Positions 8,570-17,774 of a stretch of 41,219 nucleotides of DNA are shown in pieces; positions within the stretch are counted from its first letter, which is position 1, and each line of letters starts with the position of its first letter. The stretch comes from Clostridiales bacterium (lineage in GTDB: Bacteria > Bacillota > Clostridia > Oscillospirales > Acutalibacteraceae): NCBI GenBank assembly GCA_024684435.1, contig JAIKWV010000004.1:1-41219 (forward strand). The letters are read 5' to 3'. The notes under the pieces were generated by a model, which worked only from the letters and a program-made list of their open reading frames with translations, ran no database searches and was not told the origin of the DNA. Made by a program: the position numbers and the translations under genes.

Positions 8570-9391
8570 TTATTCCAAAATAAGTTTGTATATATCTCCC
8601 TTTTTAAAGCCGGTCTCCTTTGCCGCCTGCTTTGCCGCTTCACTCAAAGACAGCCCTTCCGCGGCTTTTTGCTTTGCGATACCGGCGGCTTGCTCCAGGG
8701 TCATTTCCGGCTCATCCGGTTCAGGCGCGCCTTCTATTACCAGAACGATCTCGCCTTTTATGCTGCCGTCCCCGTAATCGACAGCGGCCTGAGGCAGGGT
8801 GGTATGTATTACCTGCTCGTATATTTTCGTTATCTCCCGGACTATGGCTATATGCCTGTCTCCGAAAACTTCCGCCATGTCCTTGAGCGTGGAGGGCAGT
8901 TTGTGCGGAGCCTCGTAAAAGATCATGGTGCGCTTTTCGTTGACAAGAGACTCAAGATGTTCTCTGCGGCTGAGCTTATTTGTACTCAGAAAGCCCTCAA
9001 ATGTGAATCTGCCGGAGGGCATGCCGGATATTGCCAACGCCGTAACAAAGGCGCAGGGACCGGGCACAGCCTCCACTTTTACGGAATTTTCGTGGCAGAG
9101 ACGGACAAGATCCTCGCCGGGGTCTGATATCGCCGGCATACCGGCGTCCGTAACAAGAGCGCAGTTTTCGCCGTTCAGTATGCGGGCAAGTATCTCTTCC
9201 CCACGCTCCCGGCGGTTGTGCTCGTAGTAGCTTACCATGGGCTTTTTTATGCCGAAGTGATTGAGTATTTTCAACGTGACCCGGGTGTCCTCCGCCGCTA
9301 TAAAGTCGCAGTCGGTCAACGCCTGTATCCCGCGGGGGGAAAGGTCGTTAAGATTTCCGATGGGAGTACCCACCACCAAAAGCTTGCCCAT
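8570..9391 (-). CDS. rsmI: 16S rRNA (cytidine(1402)-2'-O)-methyltransferase
   Basis: RsmI, a SAM-dependent tetrapyrrole-methylase-fold enzyme of 273 aa that methylates the ribose of C1402 in the 16S rRNA decoding centre. The start LLVVGTPIGNLNDLSPRGI and the motifs AAEDTR, LVTDAGMPAISDPG and FYEAPHKL are diagnostic. Length is normal. It follows the trmN6-like gene by 13 bp on the same strand, and in Firmicutes these two genes are commonly adjacent (yabB-yazA-yabC order), which supports both calls. Confidence 0.95.
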   Translation of the reverse strand: MGKLLVVGTPIGNLNDLSPRGIQALTDCDFIAAEDTRVTLKILNHFGIKKPMVSYYEHNRRERGEEILARILNGENCALVTDAGMPAISDPGEDLVRLCHENSVKVEAVPGPCAFVTALAISGMPSGRFTFEGFLSTNKLSRREHLESLVNEKRTMIFYEAPHKLPSTLKDMAEVFGDRHIAIVREITKIYEQVIHTTLPQAAVDYGDGSIKGEIVLVIEGAPEPDEPEMTLEQAAGIAKQKAAEGLSLSEAAKQAAKETGFKKGDIYKLILE

Positions 9392-9404
9392 AGATGTTTG
9401 CCTT

Positions 9405-10136
9405 TCATTTTTTATCTTTGAAATAGTCCTTGTATATCAGCTTTAATTCATCGGAATAGTCGTCTCCGTCCATGATAAAAAAGTCGGGTTCGATGACCGT
9501 TCCGCTTTTGCCGCCCTTTCTGCCTTCAACCAGGATCAGCCAGGGGGCTTTTCCGCAGGTCTGAGCAACAGTCCTCAGCCGTTTTGGTTCAATGGAATAT
9601 TTTCTCATCGTGCAGAAAATGTCGCACAGGCGTTCCGGTCTCTGACAAAGGCAGAGCCTTCCGCCGAATCTCAGCAACTGTGAGGCAGCTTTAATTATAT
9701 CGTCCAGTGTGCAGGCTGTTTCATGCCTTGCGGTAAGATCAGCCTCCGAGGAGCTTTTTATCCCCGCGGAGGGAGCTTTGTAAGGGGGATTCATTGTTAC
9801 CAGATCATATTTTTCAAAGGGCAGAACGCCCTTGAGCTGTTTTAAGTCCGCGTTTAAAACTTTGATCTTATCCTCAAGTCCGTTGAGCTTTATTGATTCC
9901 GAAAGCTGAAAACAGGCCTGCTGCTGAATGTCCAGAGCGGTTATCTTTTGATTGCGTTCCTCCCTGCACCAGAGCAGGGGAATGATGCCGCAGCCTGTGC
10001 CGAGATCACAAATGAGTTCGTTCTTCTTTACATTAGCAAAGTGAGCCAGCAGTATGGCGTCTGTGCCGAAGCCGTGACTGCGGGAAACCAGAACGTATAT
10101 GCCTTTGCCCAGATATTCACTGCGAAGCTCTTCCAT
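9405..10136 (-). CDS. tRNA1(Val) (adenine(37)-N6)-methyltransferase-like protein
   Basis: A Rossmann-fold SAM methyltransferase of 243 aa. The SAM site is ICDLGTGCGIIPLL, and the catalytic N6-adenine motif is MNPPYKAP (NPPY type). The GFGTDAILLAHFA segment near the N-terminus matches the TrmN6/YfiC/YabB group, which methylates A37 of tRNA1(Val). It starts 2 bp after rarA; the AAGGATC site lies in the end of that gene. The NPPY motif makes amino-group methylation of adenine likely. The exact substrate follows from family assignment and the rsmI neighbour. Confidence 0.87.
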   Translation of the reverse strand: MEELRSEYLGKGIYVLVSRSHGFGTDAILLAHFANVKKNELICDLGTGCGIIPLLWCREERNQKITALDIQQQACFQLSESIKLNGLEDKIKVLNADLKQLKGVLPFEKYDLVTMNPPYKAPSAGIKSSSEADLTARHETACTLDDIIKAASQLLRFGGRLCLCQRPERLCDIFCTMRKYSIEPKRLRTVAQTCGKAPWLILVEGRKGGKSGTVIEPDFFIMDGDDYSDELKLIYKDYFKDKK

Positions 10137-10138
10137 AG

Positions 10139-11413
10139 TTAAAGATCCTTACTGTTCTTTATCTTGTCCCAGTAGGCTTTTGCCGCCTGCTCGTTTTTGT
10201 TGTCGCCGTATATGTAATATTTGGTGTCCTTTAATACATCCGGCAGGTACTGCTGTTTTACCCAGTGGTTTTCGTAGGAATGGGCGTATTTGTAGTTCTG
10301 CCCTTTGTTTGGGTTGTCCTCGCCGTCAAAGTGCTTGTTCTGAAGCTGACGGGGTATAGGGCCGGATTTGCCTTTTCTTATATCCGAAACGGCGCTGTCC
10401 AGTGCCATGTACGCTGAATTGGATTTGGGAGCGGTGGCAACAAGTACCACAGCGTCCGCAAGGGGTATCCTTGCCTCCGGCAGACCAAGCATCAGCGCGG
10501 CGTCCACCGCAGCTTTGACGATGGGGATTATCTGCGGGTAGGCAAGCCCCACGTCCTCGCAGGCGCAGACCATGAGCCTGCGCATTGCGGAGGGTAGATC
10601 TCCCGCCTCCAGGAGCCTGCCGAGATAATGCAGAGCCGCGTCCGGGTCGGATCCACGCATGGATTTCTGATAAGCTGAAATTATATCGTAGTGTTCGTCG
10701 CCCTCACGGTCATATTTCATGGCGCTTTTTTGCGTGAGCTGTTTTGCAAGATCGAGAGTTATAATATATTTTCCGTCAGAGGGATTCGCGGAAAGCATAC
10801 ACAGCTCTACTGAGTTCAGCGCCTTGCGCACGTCCCCACCGCAGGCGGAGGCAATGTATTTTGTAACGCCTTCGTCGATAACGTATTCTTTTTCGTCGTC
10901 TTCCGAGGCGAGCCTGAAAGCTCTTTCCACCGCAGGCAGAACGTCTTCAGGAGATACCGATTTGAATTCAAAAACAGTGGAACGGCTCAGGATGGCGTTG
11001 TAAACGTAAAAGTACGGATTCTCCGTAGTGGAGGCGATAAGAGTGATGGTTCCGTTTTCTATGAATTCCAGCAGGGTCTGCTGTTGCTTTTTATTAAAAT
11101 ACTGGATCTCATCCAGATATAACAGAACTCCGTTGGGGGTCATCATTGTGTCCACGCTTGTGACCACGTCCTTGATGTCCGCGGTGCTGGCTGTGGTGCC
11201 GTTGAGCTTGACGAAGTATCTGTCCGTCTGTTTTGCGATAATGCTGGCAAGGGTGGTCTTGCCCACGCCGGAGGGGCCGTAAAACACCATGTTCGGCAGG
11301 GTGTTTGAAAGTATGATGTTCCTGAGGGGCTTGCCCTCCCCCAAAAGGTGGCGCTGACCGACAATGTCGTCTATGGTAGTGGGTCTTAAACGCTGAGCAA
11401 GGGGAACAGACAT
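10139..11413 (-). CDS. rarA: Replication-associated recombination protein A (AAA+ ATPase)
   Basis: RarA/MgsA (424 aa), a clamp-loader-like AAA+ ATPase that acts at stalled forks. LAQRLRPTTIDDIVGQRHLLG opens the protein. Walker A is GPSGVGKTT, Walker B is LLYLDEIQYF, and sensor 1 lies in LIASTTENPYF. The C-terminal half has the RarA tetramerisation region (MRGSDPDAALHYLGRLLEAGDLP and YKYAHSYENHWVKQQYLP). I choose ATG 11413, eight bases after GGAGG, rather than the GTG at 11422. It follows hisF by about 20 bp on the same strand. Confidence 0.95.
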   Translation of the reverse strand: MSVPLAQRLRPTTIDDIVGQRHLLGEGKPLRNIILSNTLPNMVFYGPSGVGKTTLASIIAKQTDRYFVKLNGTTASTADIKDVVTSVDTMMTPNGVLLYLDEIQYFNKKQQQTLLEFIENGTITLIASTTENPYFYVYNAILSRSTVFEFKSVSPEDVLPAVERAFRLASEDDEKEYVIDEGVTKYIASACGGDVRKALNSVELCMLSANPSDGKYIITLDLAKQLTQKSAMKYDREGDEHYDIISAYQKSMRGSDPDAALHYLGRLLEAGDLPSAMRRLMVCACEDVGLAYPQIIPIVKAAVDAALMLGLPEARIPLADAVVLVATAPKSNSAYMALDSAVSDIRKGKSGPIPRQLQNKHFDGEDNPNKGQNYKYAHSYENHWVKQQYLPDVLKDTKYYIYGDNKNEQAAKAYWDKIKNSKDL

Positions 11414-11433
11414 ATCAAACACCTCCGATCAAT

Positions 11434-12192
11434 TTATGTCATCCGGCAGGGAATATTTCTGTCGGCAAGATAGGTTTTCAACTCCGATATGGATATTTCG
11501 TTAAAATGGAAAAGGGAGGCGGCAAGCACCGCGTCCGCTTTGCCCACGGTAAATGCGTCGTAAAAATGCTCAAGCTTTCCCGCGCCGCCGGAGGCGATCA
11601 CCGGTATGCCGACATTTTCGGAAATACAGCGGGTAAGTTCAAGGTCGTAGCCGGATTTCTGACCGTCGCAGTCCATGCTTGTGAGAAGTATCTCGCCCGC
11701 GCCGGCCTTATACGCCTGCTCGGCCCATTTGACGGCGTCGATCCCTGTAGGTATCCTGCCGCCGTTAAGGTAGACCTCCCAGCCTCCATCTCTGCGCTTA
11801 GCGTCAATGGCGCACACAACGCACTGACTGCCGAATTTGTAAGCGGCCTCGCTAATGAGCCTGGGATTCCGCACAGCGGCGGAATTTACGGAAATTTTGT
11901 CCGCTCCCGCATGGAGAAGCTGGGTAAAGTCCGAAACGTCGGATATCCCGCCGCCCACGGTAAAAGGGATGAAAATTGACTCGGCCACGCGGGAAACTAT
12001 ATCCACCATCGTGCCTCTGCCCTCGTGGGTGGCTGTTATGTCCAGCAGGACAAGCTCATCCGCGCCTTTTTGATCATAGGCGCAGGCGCATTCAACAGGG
12101 TCTCCCGCATCGCGGAGGTTCACAAAGCTCACGCCCTTGACCACTCTGCCGTTTTTTACGTCGAGGCAGGGGATTATTCTCTTGGCATACAT
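11434..12192 (-). CDS. hisF: Imidazole glycerol phosphate synthase, cyclase subunit
   Basis: HisF (252 aa), the (beta/alpha)8 cyclase subunit that uses ammonia from HisH to turn PRFAR into imidazole glycerol phosphate and AICAR in histidine synthesis. The catalytic Asp lies in [15 protein letters not shown], and the second catalytic Asp lies in [15 protein letters not shown]. Phosphate-binding loops GGGI and ASGGAG are present. The start [12 protein letters not shown] at 12192 has GGAGGT upstream and overlaps the hisH stop by one base (TGATG), a classic translational coupling. The other his genes are not in this window. Confidence 0.97.
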   Translation of the reverse strand: MYAKRIIPCLDVKNGRVVKGVSFVNLRDAGDPVECACAYDQKGADELVLLDITATHEGRGTMVDIVSRVAESIFIPFTVGGGISDVSDFTQLLHAGADKISVNSAAVRNPRLISEAAYKFGSQCVVCAIDAKRRDGGWEVYLNGGRIPTGIDAVKWAEQAYKAGAGEILLTSMDCDGQKSGYDLELTRCISENVGIPVIASGGAGKLEHFYDAFTVGKADAVLAASLFHFNEISISELKTYLADRNIPCRMT

Positions 12193-12812
12193 CAGCAACG
12201 ACCTCCGCAAAGTGAAGCAAAATTTCTCAGCATTTTAAGCCCGGTATTTCCGCTCTTTTCCGGGTGGAACTGAACGGCAAAGAGGTTGTTCCTCCACACC
12301 GCGGCGTCGATCTCCACACCGTAATGGGTCTTCGCAGCAACTTCATTTTCCACGGCGGCATTAAGATAATATGAGTGAACGAAATATACGTATTCTCCGG
12401 GATTGACCCCGTTAAAAAGGGGACAGCCGTCGGCAATATAGTCAAGGGAATTCCAGCCCATGTGGGGCACTTTGAGACCGTTTGCGGGTATCTTTGTAAT
12501 GGAACCCTCCAGAATGCCGAAGCCCTTTGCCTCCGGGCTTTCTTCGGAGGAATCGAATAAAAGCTGTAAACCCAGACAGATGCCTAAAAAGGGCTTGCCG
12601 GAGAGAGCCGATCCTTTCACGGAGTCGGCGAGCCCGCTTTTGAGCATGGAGTCCATTGCGTCCCCGAAGGAGCCTACTCCCGGCAGGACCACCCCGTCCG
12701 CAGAGCTTATAACGTCCGCGTCGGAGGTGATGACCACATCCGCGTTTATGTACTTGAACGCCTTGTAAACACTTTGCAGGTTGCCGGCGCCGTAATCAGT
12801 AATAGCAATCAT
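12192..12812 (-). CDS. hisH: Imidazole glycerol phosphate synthase, glutamine amidotransferase subunit
   Basis: HisH (206 aa), a class I glutamine amidotransferase that feeds ammonia to HisF. The nucleophile Cys is in [10 protein letters not shown], and the His-Glu of the triad are in VQFHPEKSG. The N-terminus [16 protein letters not shown] is typical. It is the first gene of the run, 39 bp after a strong sigma-A promoter (12851-12879). It overlaps hisF by one base. Only these two histidine genes occur here, so the rest of the pathway must be elsewhere in the genome. Confidence 0.97.
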   Translation of the reverse strand: MIAITDYGAGNLQSVYKAFKYINADVVITSDADVISSADGVVLPGVGSFGDAMDSMLKSGLADSVKGSALSGKPFLGICLGLQLLFDSSEESPEAKGFGILEGSITKIPANGLKVPHMGWNSLDYIADGCPLFNGVNPGEYVYFVHSYYLNAAVENEVAAKTHYGVEIDAAVWRNNLFAVQFHPEKSGNTGLKMLRNFASLCGGRC

Positions 12813-12850
12813 TCCGATATGTTCCCTTTTAAATTTTTTATATAAATATT

Positions 12851-12879
12851 ATTATAACTACTGCGAAGAAATATGTCAA
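12851..12879 (-). promoter_or_regulatory. Sigma-A promoter of hisH
   Basis: On the minus strand TTGACA (12879-12874) and TATAAT (12856-12851) are separated by exactly 17 bases, a full consensus match. Transcription would start about 45 bp before hisH and would feed the whole hisH-hisF-rarA-trmN6-rsmI run. Confidence 0.85.
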
Positions 12880-12917
12880 CATAAAAAACTATAAATGTGT
12901 CTTTGTTCCTGTTTAAA

Positions 12918-12957
12918 TGCATAAAATTACCGCAGCGCTTTGTTGAAACGCTGCGGT
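12918..12957 (-). terminator. Terminator of the DUF378 gene
   Basis: The 9-bp arms ACCGCAGCG and CGCTGCGGT (12929-12937 and 12949-12957) form a GC-rich hairpin. Read on the minus strand it is followed by AATTTTAT. It lies just past the stop of the DUF378 gene and just before the hisH promoter, so it insulates the two. Confidence 0.75.
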
Positions 12958-12989
12958 CGGGAATATGTGAAATATTTATTTTCAGGGGA

Positions 12990-13217
12990 TCACTTCATGT
13001 CCGGTGAATCGGTGCTGTGTTCGATGACCGGGGTTTCCCTGAACAGCAGTGACAGGCACCAGATACCCGCAAGGGCGACGAGGGTATATATTATTCTGCT
13101 TACCACAGCGCCCTGTCCGCCGAATATCCACGCGACTATATCAAACTGGAAGAGACCTATACTGCCCCAGTTCAATGCGCCTATTATGACTAAGATCAGC
13201 GAAATTTTGTCAAGCAT
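12990..13217 (-). CDS. DUF378 family small membrane protein
   Basis: A 75-residue protein with two transmembrane helices and the family core LILVIIGALNWGSIGLFQFD followed by a short second helix. DUF378 (YuzA-like) proteins are common in bacteria and have no established function. I place the start at ATG 13217, with AAGGAG seven bases before it, rather than at an in-frame codon 45 bp upstream. It is bracketed by the gapA terminator and its own terminator, so it is probably a single-gene unit. Confidence 0.85.
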   Translation of the reverse strand: MLDKISLILVIIGALNWGSIGLFQFDIVAWIFGGQGAVVSRIIYTLVALAGIWCLSLLFRETPVIEHSTDSPDMK

Positions 13218-13354
13218 ATTACCAACTCCTTTTTGATTTTCATTGTTAGTATGCTCCGACAAAACATAATTATTCTGTCAATTTTTTACAGTTATGCTGC
13301 CGGATGTCAGGATTATGGGATCCACAGTATCCGGCCGCATCATATCCAGCGCTA

Positions 13355-13396
13355 CGTAAAAAATACGGGGAACGACTGTTAAAGCCATTCCCCGTT
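13355..13396 (-). terminator. Terminator of gapA
   Basis: CGGGGAA (13366-13372) pairs with TTCCCCG (13388-13394). On the minus strand the hairpin is followed by TATTTTTTACG. It lies about 20 bp past the gapA stop. Confidence 0.85.
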
Positions 13397-13415
13397 TCGG
13401 TAAATTTAGATTTTA

Positions 13416-14453
13416 TCAGCCAAGCTCTGCAAAGTACTTGATGGTCCTTACCATCTGGCTGGTGTAGGAGTTCTCATTGTCATACCAGGAAACTACCTGT
13501 ACCTGATACAGATCGTCGCCGATCTCGCTGACCATGGTCTGAGTGGCATCAAAGAGTGAACCGAACTTCATGCCGATAACATCGGAAGAAACTACGGGAT
13601 CCTCGTTGTAACCGAAGGACTCGTTCGCAGCAGCCTTCATAGCGGCGTTGATCTCTTCTACCGTAACGCCTGCCTTCTTGACAACAGCGGTAAGAATAGT
13701 TGTTGAACCTGTGGGAACAGGAACACGCTGAGCGGAGCCGATAAGTTTGCCGTTGAGCTCAGGGATAACAAGACCGATAGCCTTTGCAGCGCCTGTTGAG
13801 TTGGGAACGATGTTGGCAGCGCCTGCTCTTGCTCTTCTGAAGTCGCCCTTCCTGTGGGGGCCGTCAAGGATCATCTGATCGCCTGTGTAAGCGTGGATGG
13901 TGCTCATGATGCCGCTCTGGATGGGAGCGTAATCGTTGAGAGCCTTTGCCATGGGAGCAAGGCAGTTTGTGGTGCAGGAAGCTGCGGAGATGATCTGATC
14001 ATCCTTTGTAAGAGTATCGTTGTTTACGTTGAACACGATGGTCTTAAGGTCTTTGCCCGCGGGAGCGGAGATAACGACCTTTCTTGCGCCTGCGTTGATG
14101 TGAGCCATGGACTTATCCTTTGAGCAGTAGAAACCTGTGCACTCAAGGACAACGTCTACGCCAAGCTCGCCCCAAGGACAATCGTTAGCGTCTTTCTCAG
14201 CATAGATCTTAAGGGTCTTGCCGTCTACGGTGATGGTGTTAGCCTCATCATCAGCTGATACGGTGTGAAGATTTTCACCGATCTTGCCGCAGTAACCGCC
14301 CTGTGCGGTGTCGTACTTAAGAAGATTTGCAAGCATTGAGGGTTTGGTGAGATCGTTGATAGCTACTATTTCGTAGCCCTCCGCACCAAACATCTGACGG
14401 AATGCGAGACGGCCTATACGACCGAAACCGTTGATTGCAACTTTTACAGCCAT
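13416..14453 (-). CDS. gapA: Glyceraldehyde-3-phosphate dehydrogenase, type I
   Basis: Glycolytic GAPDH (345 aa), which oxidises glyceraldehyde 3-phosphate with NAD+ and phosphate to 1,3-bisphosphoglycerate. The NAD fold starts [17 protein letters not shown]. The catalytic Cys is in [12 protein letters not shown], and the catalytic His region is [10 protein letters not shown]. The C-terminal [20 protein letters not shown] is typical. It is monocistronic, with its own promoter (14501-14529), a CGGAGG site and a terminator, as expected for a highly expressed enzyme. Codon use looks strongly biased, which also fits high expression. Confidence 0.98.
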   Translation of the reverse strand: MAVKVAINGFGRIGRLAFRQMFGAEGYEIVAINDLTKPSMLANLLKYDTAQGGYCGKIGENLHTVSADDEANTITVDGKTLKIYAEKDANDCPWGELGVDVVLECTGFYCSKDKSMAHINAGARKVVISAPAGKDLKTIVFNVNNDTLTKDDQIISAASCTTNCLAPMAKALNDYAPIQSGIMSTIHAYTGDQMILDGPHRKGDFRRARAGAANIVPNSTGAAKAIGLVIPELNGKLIGSAQRVPVPTGSTTILTAVVKKAGVTVEEINAAMKAAANESFGYNEDPVVSSDVIGMKFGSLFDATQTMVSEIGDDLYQVQVVSWYDNENSYTSQMVRTIKYFAELG

Positions 14454-14500
14454 TTTTAAAACCTCCGAAAAGTATTTTTAGTAATTTTTTACTGTTTCAT

Positions 14501-14529
14501 ATTTTATGCTTTTTTTGGCCGGTATGCAA
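14501..14529 (-). promoter_or_regulatory. Promoter of gapA
   Basis: On the minus strand TTGCAT (14529-14524) and TAAAAT (14506-14501) are spaced by 17 bases, about 50 bp before the gapA start. Confidence 0.7.
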
Positions 14530-14592
14530 GGGCTTTTGCCATTTTTAAAATATTTTTGTATGAGTGAACAAAAAAACATAATATTGCCCTTG

Positions 14593-14609
14593 ATTAGTGT
14601 AATACTAAT
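14593..14609. promoter_or_regulatory. Short inverted repeat between gapA and the ATPase gene
   Basis: ATTAGT and ACTAAT form a perfect 6-bp palindrome around GTAAT, 22 bp before the divergent ATPase gene start. It could be an operator. It is too short to name a regulator. Confidence 0.35.
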
Positions 14610-14630
14610 TAGAAAAAGCGGTGATCTTAA

Positions 14631-15362
14631 TTGAATACGAGTACCGAAAACTATATCGAAAATCTATTAAAACTGTCGCTGACTGCGGAAAATGAGCCGG
14701 AGATAAGAAACGGTTTGCAGGATATAATCACAAGAACCGGACATGAAAGCGGAGGTTTGCAGAGCAAAACGCTGAGAGACTGCTACAGGAAACTGAGGAG
14801 ACTGCAAAATTTCTGCATTAGCAGCCGCAAAGAAAAAAGCGAGGGCATATGCGATCTCAACGAGCTGCTGGATGAGCTGGGCAGCGCCGGCGATATCCTG
14901 CTGGACCTGAAGAACAGGGGAGTGGCGTTCCTGCCCTGCGAGACGGAACTTTTTGTAAACTGTCATCCCTCGGAGCTGACGGCGGTGGTACTGAATATGC
15001 TGTCAAACGCCTGCGTTCATTCCCGGACTCCCGTAATCGATATGAGCCTTAAAAAGATGGGAGACAATGCGGTGATAACGGTGAAAAACGACGGAAAAAT
15101 AAATTTTGAAATGCTGGCAAAAAGTCTTAAAGATCAGGGCAGCGGAGCGGCGGCGATGCTGAATTTTGCCAACAGGCACGGTTCAAGGCTCATGTGGTGC
15201 GCCGGGTATGACTGCACGACCGTGCTGAGTATGCCCGCGGTGACGGAAAAAGATAAAAAAATCAGGTGCTGTCAAACACCTGATTTCAGCGATCTGCTGA
15301 GGGATAAGCTTTCTCCCGTATATGTGGGACTGTGCGACGCCTTAGACGGTATAATTTTTTAG
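14631..15362 (+). CDS. Histidine-kinase-like ATPase domain protein (orphan)
   Basis: A 243-residue soluble protein starting at TTG 14631 with only a weak GGTGAT site. The C-terminal part (about residues 100-205) resembles a GHKL ATPase domain. The N box is ELTAVVLNMLSNACVHS, with Asn122 and Asn126. It is followed by a G1-like NDG and a G2-like GSGAAAMLNFANRHGSRL, as in sensor kinases. The N-terminal half is helical and I see no clear phospho-acceptor His box, no membrane segment, no sensor domain and no partner response regulator nearby. It could be a kinase remnant, a Spo0B-like phosphotransferase or an anti-sigma-type ATPase. Its 3' end overlaps hflX by 21 bp and contains the hflX terminator. 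Confidence 0.7.
   Translation: MNTSTENYIENLLKLSLTAENEPEIRNGLQDIITRTGHESGGLQSKTLRDCYRKLRRLQNFCISSRKEKSEGICDLNELLDELGSAGDILLDLKNRGVAFLPCETELFVNCHPSELTAVVLNMLSNACVHSRTPVIDMSLKKMGDNAVITVKNDGKINFEMLAKSLKDQGSGAAAMLNFANRHGSRLMWCAGYDCTTVLSMPAVTEKDKKIRCCQTPDFSDLLRDKLSPVYVGLCDALDGIIF
15252..15286 (-). terminator. Terminator of galE-hflX, embedded in the convergent ATPase gene
   Basis: AAATCAGGTG (15259-15268) pairs perfectly with CACCTGATTT (15277-15286). On the minus strand the hairpin runs into TTTTTTTATC. It lies about 55 bp past the hflX stop, inside the coding end of the convergent plus-strand gene. Confidence 0.8.
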
Positions 15363-16589
15363 CTCGTCGATTATGTGGATATCCGCTATGACGGACATGA
15401 AAAGCCCCTCGTTGCGGTATTCCTCCGCCAGCACCGCGCCGTCCCGCCTCAGACGGGCGGCTGCTCCTCCGTCGGAGTAGGGGATAAGAAAATTCGCCTT
15501 CATTCTGGTGGGAGGCAGCTCTTTGGCAATGGCGTCAAGCAGGGCGTCCAGCCCTTTTCCCTGAAGGGCGGATATCATAACGTTTTTGCCAATGGTGCTT
15601 ATGCCGAACAGGTCTCCGGCAATGTCGCATTTATTCATTACGGTTATTATCGGGATGTCGGAACATCCCAACTCGATAAGCAACTGATGGGTAACGTTTA
15701 TGTGTTCTGCGCACTCACTGCTGGAGGCGTCGCAGACATTCAGTATCAGGTCGGCGTTTGCCGCTTCCTCAAGGGTGGATTTAAAAGCCTCCACCAGATT
15801 ATGGGGCAGCCTCCGGATAAGTCCGACGGTGTCAATGAGCATAACGTTCCTGCCGTCGGGCAGGGTCAGGGCTCTTGCGGTGGGGTCAAGGGTGGCGAAA
15901 AGCTTGTTTTCCGCCAGCACTCCCGCGTTGGTGAGGGCGTTCATAAGGGTGGATTTTCCCGCGTTCGTATAACCCACGATGGCGACGGTCTCAACGCCGT
16001 CTTTTTTTCTGCGTTCACGGGCAAGCCTGCGACGCTTTGTCAGAGCCTCCAGATCCTCCTCAAGGGAGTGTATGCGACGGCGTATATGCCGACGGTCGCT
16101 TTCCAGCTTTGATTCGCCGGGACCCCTTGTGCCTATTCCGCCTCCCAGCCTTGACATGCTTACGCCCTTGCCGCCCAACCGGGGCAGGGCATACTTAAGC
16201 TGCGCAAGCTCCACCTGAAGCTTGCCTTCGTTGCTCCGCGCTCTGGCGGCGAAAATGTCAAGAATGAGGGTGGTGCGGTCAATGACCCGAACGTCGGTCT
16301 CTTTTTCAATATTGCGCTGCTGTGACGGGGAAAGCTCGCCGTCCGCCACGATGAGATCGACTTCGTTCGTTTCGCAGAAGTTTTTGAGTTCCTCAAGCTT
16401 GCCGGCGCCGATATAAGTGGCGGAGTCCGGCTTTTCCCGCTTTTGCAGGATCTGCGCCAAAACCTCCGCTCCGGCGGTATGCGCAAGTTCTTCAAGCTCC
16501 GCCATGGAGGTCTCCGCGTCAAATTCGCCTGTGTCCACTCCCACGAGTACGACCTGCTCGGGCAGTTCAAGATTTTCGTAATATTCCAT
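15342..16589 (-). CDS. hflX: Ribosome-associated GTPase HflX
   Basis: HflX (415 aa), a GTPase that binds the 50S subunit and rescues stalled ribosomes. The HflX N-terminal domain ends in LRLGGGIGTRGPGESKLE-like sequence (SRLGGGIGTRGPGESK). G1 is GYTNAGKST, G3 is DTVG and G4 is NKCD. The C-terminal extension is short. It follows galE by 42 bp on the same strand. No good ribosome binding site precedes ATG 16589, which suggests coupling to galE or weak initiation. Confidence 0.95.
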   Translation of the reverse strand: MEYYENLELPEQVVLVGVDTGEFDAETSMAELEELAHTAGAEVLAQILQKREKPDSATYIGAGKLEELKNFCETNEVDLIVADGELSPSQQRNIEKETDVRVIDRTTLILDIFAARARSNEGKLQVELAQLKYALPRLGGKGVSMSRLGGGIGTRGPGESKLESDRRHIRRRIHSLEEDLEALTKRRRLARERRKKDGVETVAIVGYTNAGKSTLMNALTNAGVLAENKLFATLDPTARALTLPDGRNVMLIDTVGLIRRLPHNLVEAFKSTLEEAANADLILNVCDASSSECAEHINVTHQLLIELGCSDIPIITVMNKCDIAGDLFGISTIGKNVMISALQGKGLDALLDAIAKELPPTRMKANFLIPYSDGGAAARLRRDGAVLAEEYRNEGLFMSVIADIHIIDELKNYTV

Positions 16590-16631
16590 TAAACAGTTAC
16601 GGCTCGGGAAGCCGTGTCCTCCGGGTAAAAA

Positions 16632-17645
16632 TTATTTGTATCCGTTGGGATTCTGCTGCTGCCAGCGCCAGGTGTCCTCGCACATTTCGTCAAGTCCTCT
16701 CTCGGCGGTCCAGCCCAGCTCTCTCTTCGCTTTTGAGGGGTCGGAGTAGCAGGTGGCAATATCCCCGGGACGTCTCGGCGCGATCTTATACGGCAGTTTT
16801 TTGCCGCAGGCCTTTTCAAAGGAATGGAGCATATCCAGCACACTGTAGCCTACGCCGGTGCCCAGATTATAAACGGAGAAGGAGCTTTCGCCCAGCACCT
16901 TTTCGATCGCCTTGACGTGTCCTAAAGCCAGATCCACAACGTGGATGTAGTCCCTCACGCCGGTGCCGTCAGGCGTATCGTAATCGTTGCCGAAAACGTT
17001 CAGACATTCAAGTTTGCCGATGGCGACCTGAGAGATATAGGGAACGAGATTGTTGGGTATGCCGTTGGGGTCCTCACCTATCCTGCCGCTCTTGTGGGCG
17101 CCTACGGGGTTGAAATACCTGAGCAGGCAGACGCTCCACTCGTTGTCTGCTTTATAAATATCCTCAAGTATGCGCTCAATAAAATATTTGGTGGTGCCGT
17201 AGGGATTGGTGGTACCGCCTACGGGCATATCCTCCGTCAGGGGAGAGACGTTGTGCTCGCCGTAAACGGTGGCGGAGGAGCTGAAAACGATCTTCTTGCA
17301 GCCCGCTTTTCTCATTGAGGCGCAGAGAACGAGGGTGCCGTTGATATTGTTTTCATAATATTCCAGAGGCATCCTGCAGCTTTCGCCCACGGCTTTAAGC
17401 CCCGCGAAATGTATGACCGAAGAAATGTCGTTTTCCGCGAAAACTTTATCCAGCGCTTCCGGGTCACGAATGTCAGCCTCATAGAATTTTACGGCTTTTC
17501 CCGTCAATTCTTCAACTCTTTTCACCGATTCCCTATTGCTGTTGCAGAGATTATCAAGTATAATGATGTCGTAGCCTGCGTTGATAAGCTCAACGCTTGT
17601 GTGTGAGCCGATATATCCGGCTCCGCCGGTAACAAGAATAGACAT
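16632..17645 (-). CDS. galE: UDP-glucose 4-epimerase
   Basis: GalE (337 aa), an SDR enzyme that interconverts UDP-glucose and UDP-galactose for galactose use and cell-surface sugars. The NAD-binding GGAGYIGSH is at the start, the catalytic Ser is in SSSATVYG, and the YxxxK pair is in YGTTKYFIE. Substrate-region signatures include [12 protein letters not shown] and [11 protein letters not shown] choose ATG 17645, with AGGTGA upstream, over the longer reading from 17666. A consensus-like promoter (17686-17714) precedes it. It is followed by hflX. Confidence 0.96.
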   Translation of the reverse strand: MSILVTGGAGYIGSHTSVELINAGYDIIILDNLCNSNRESVKRVEELTGKAVKFYEADIRDPEALDKVFAENDISSVIHFAGLKAVGESCRMPLEYYENNINGTLVLCASMRKAGCKKIVFSSSATVYGEHNVSPLTEDMPVGGTTNPYGTTKYFIERILEDIYKADNEWSVCLLRYFNPVGAHKSGRIGEDPNGIPNNLVPYISQVAIGKLECLNVFGNDYDTPDGTGVRDYIHVVDLALGHVKAIEKVLGESSFSVYNLGTGVGYSVLDMLHSFEKACGKKLPYKIAPRRPGDIATCYSDPSKAKRELGWTAERGLDEMCEDTWRWQQQNPNGYK

Positions 17646-17685
17646 AATATTCACCTGTATTCCCATTTATTTTTGGTACAGATTT

Positions 17686-17714
17686 ATTATAAGTGCTTTT
17701 TTGCTGAAATGCAA
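17686..17714 (-). promoter_or_regulatory. Promoter of galE-hflX
   Basis: On the minus strand TTGCAT (17714-17709) and TATAAT (17691-17686) are spaced by 17 bases, about 40 bp before the galE ATG. It lies in the divergent galE/rsmA gap. Confidence 0.75.
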
Positions 17715-17774
17715 CAGCCTTATACGGAAATTTCCTACAAAGGCGATTTATTTTACGGTGTGAGGTCAGGATCT

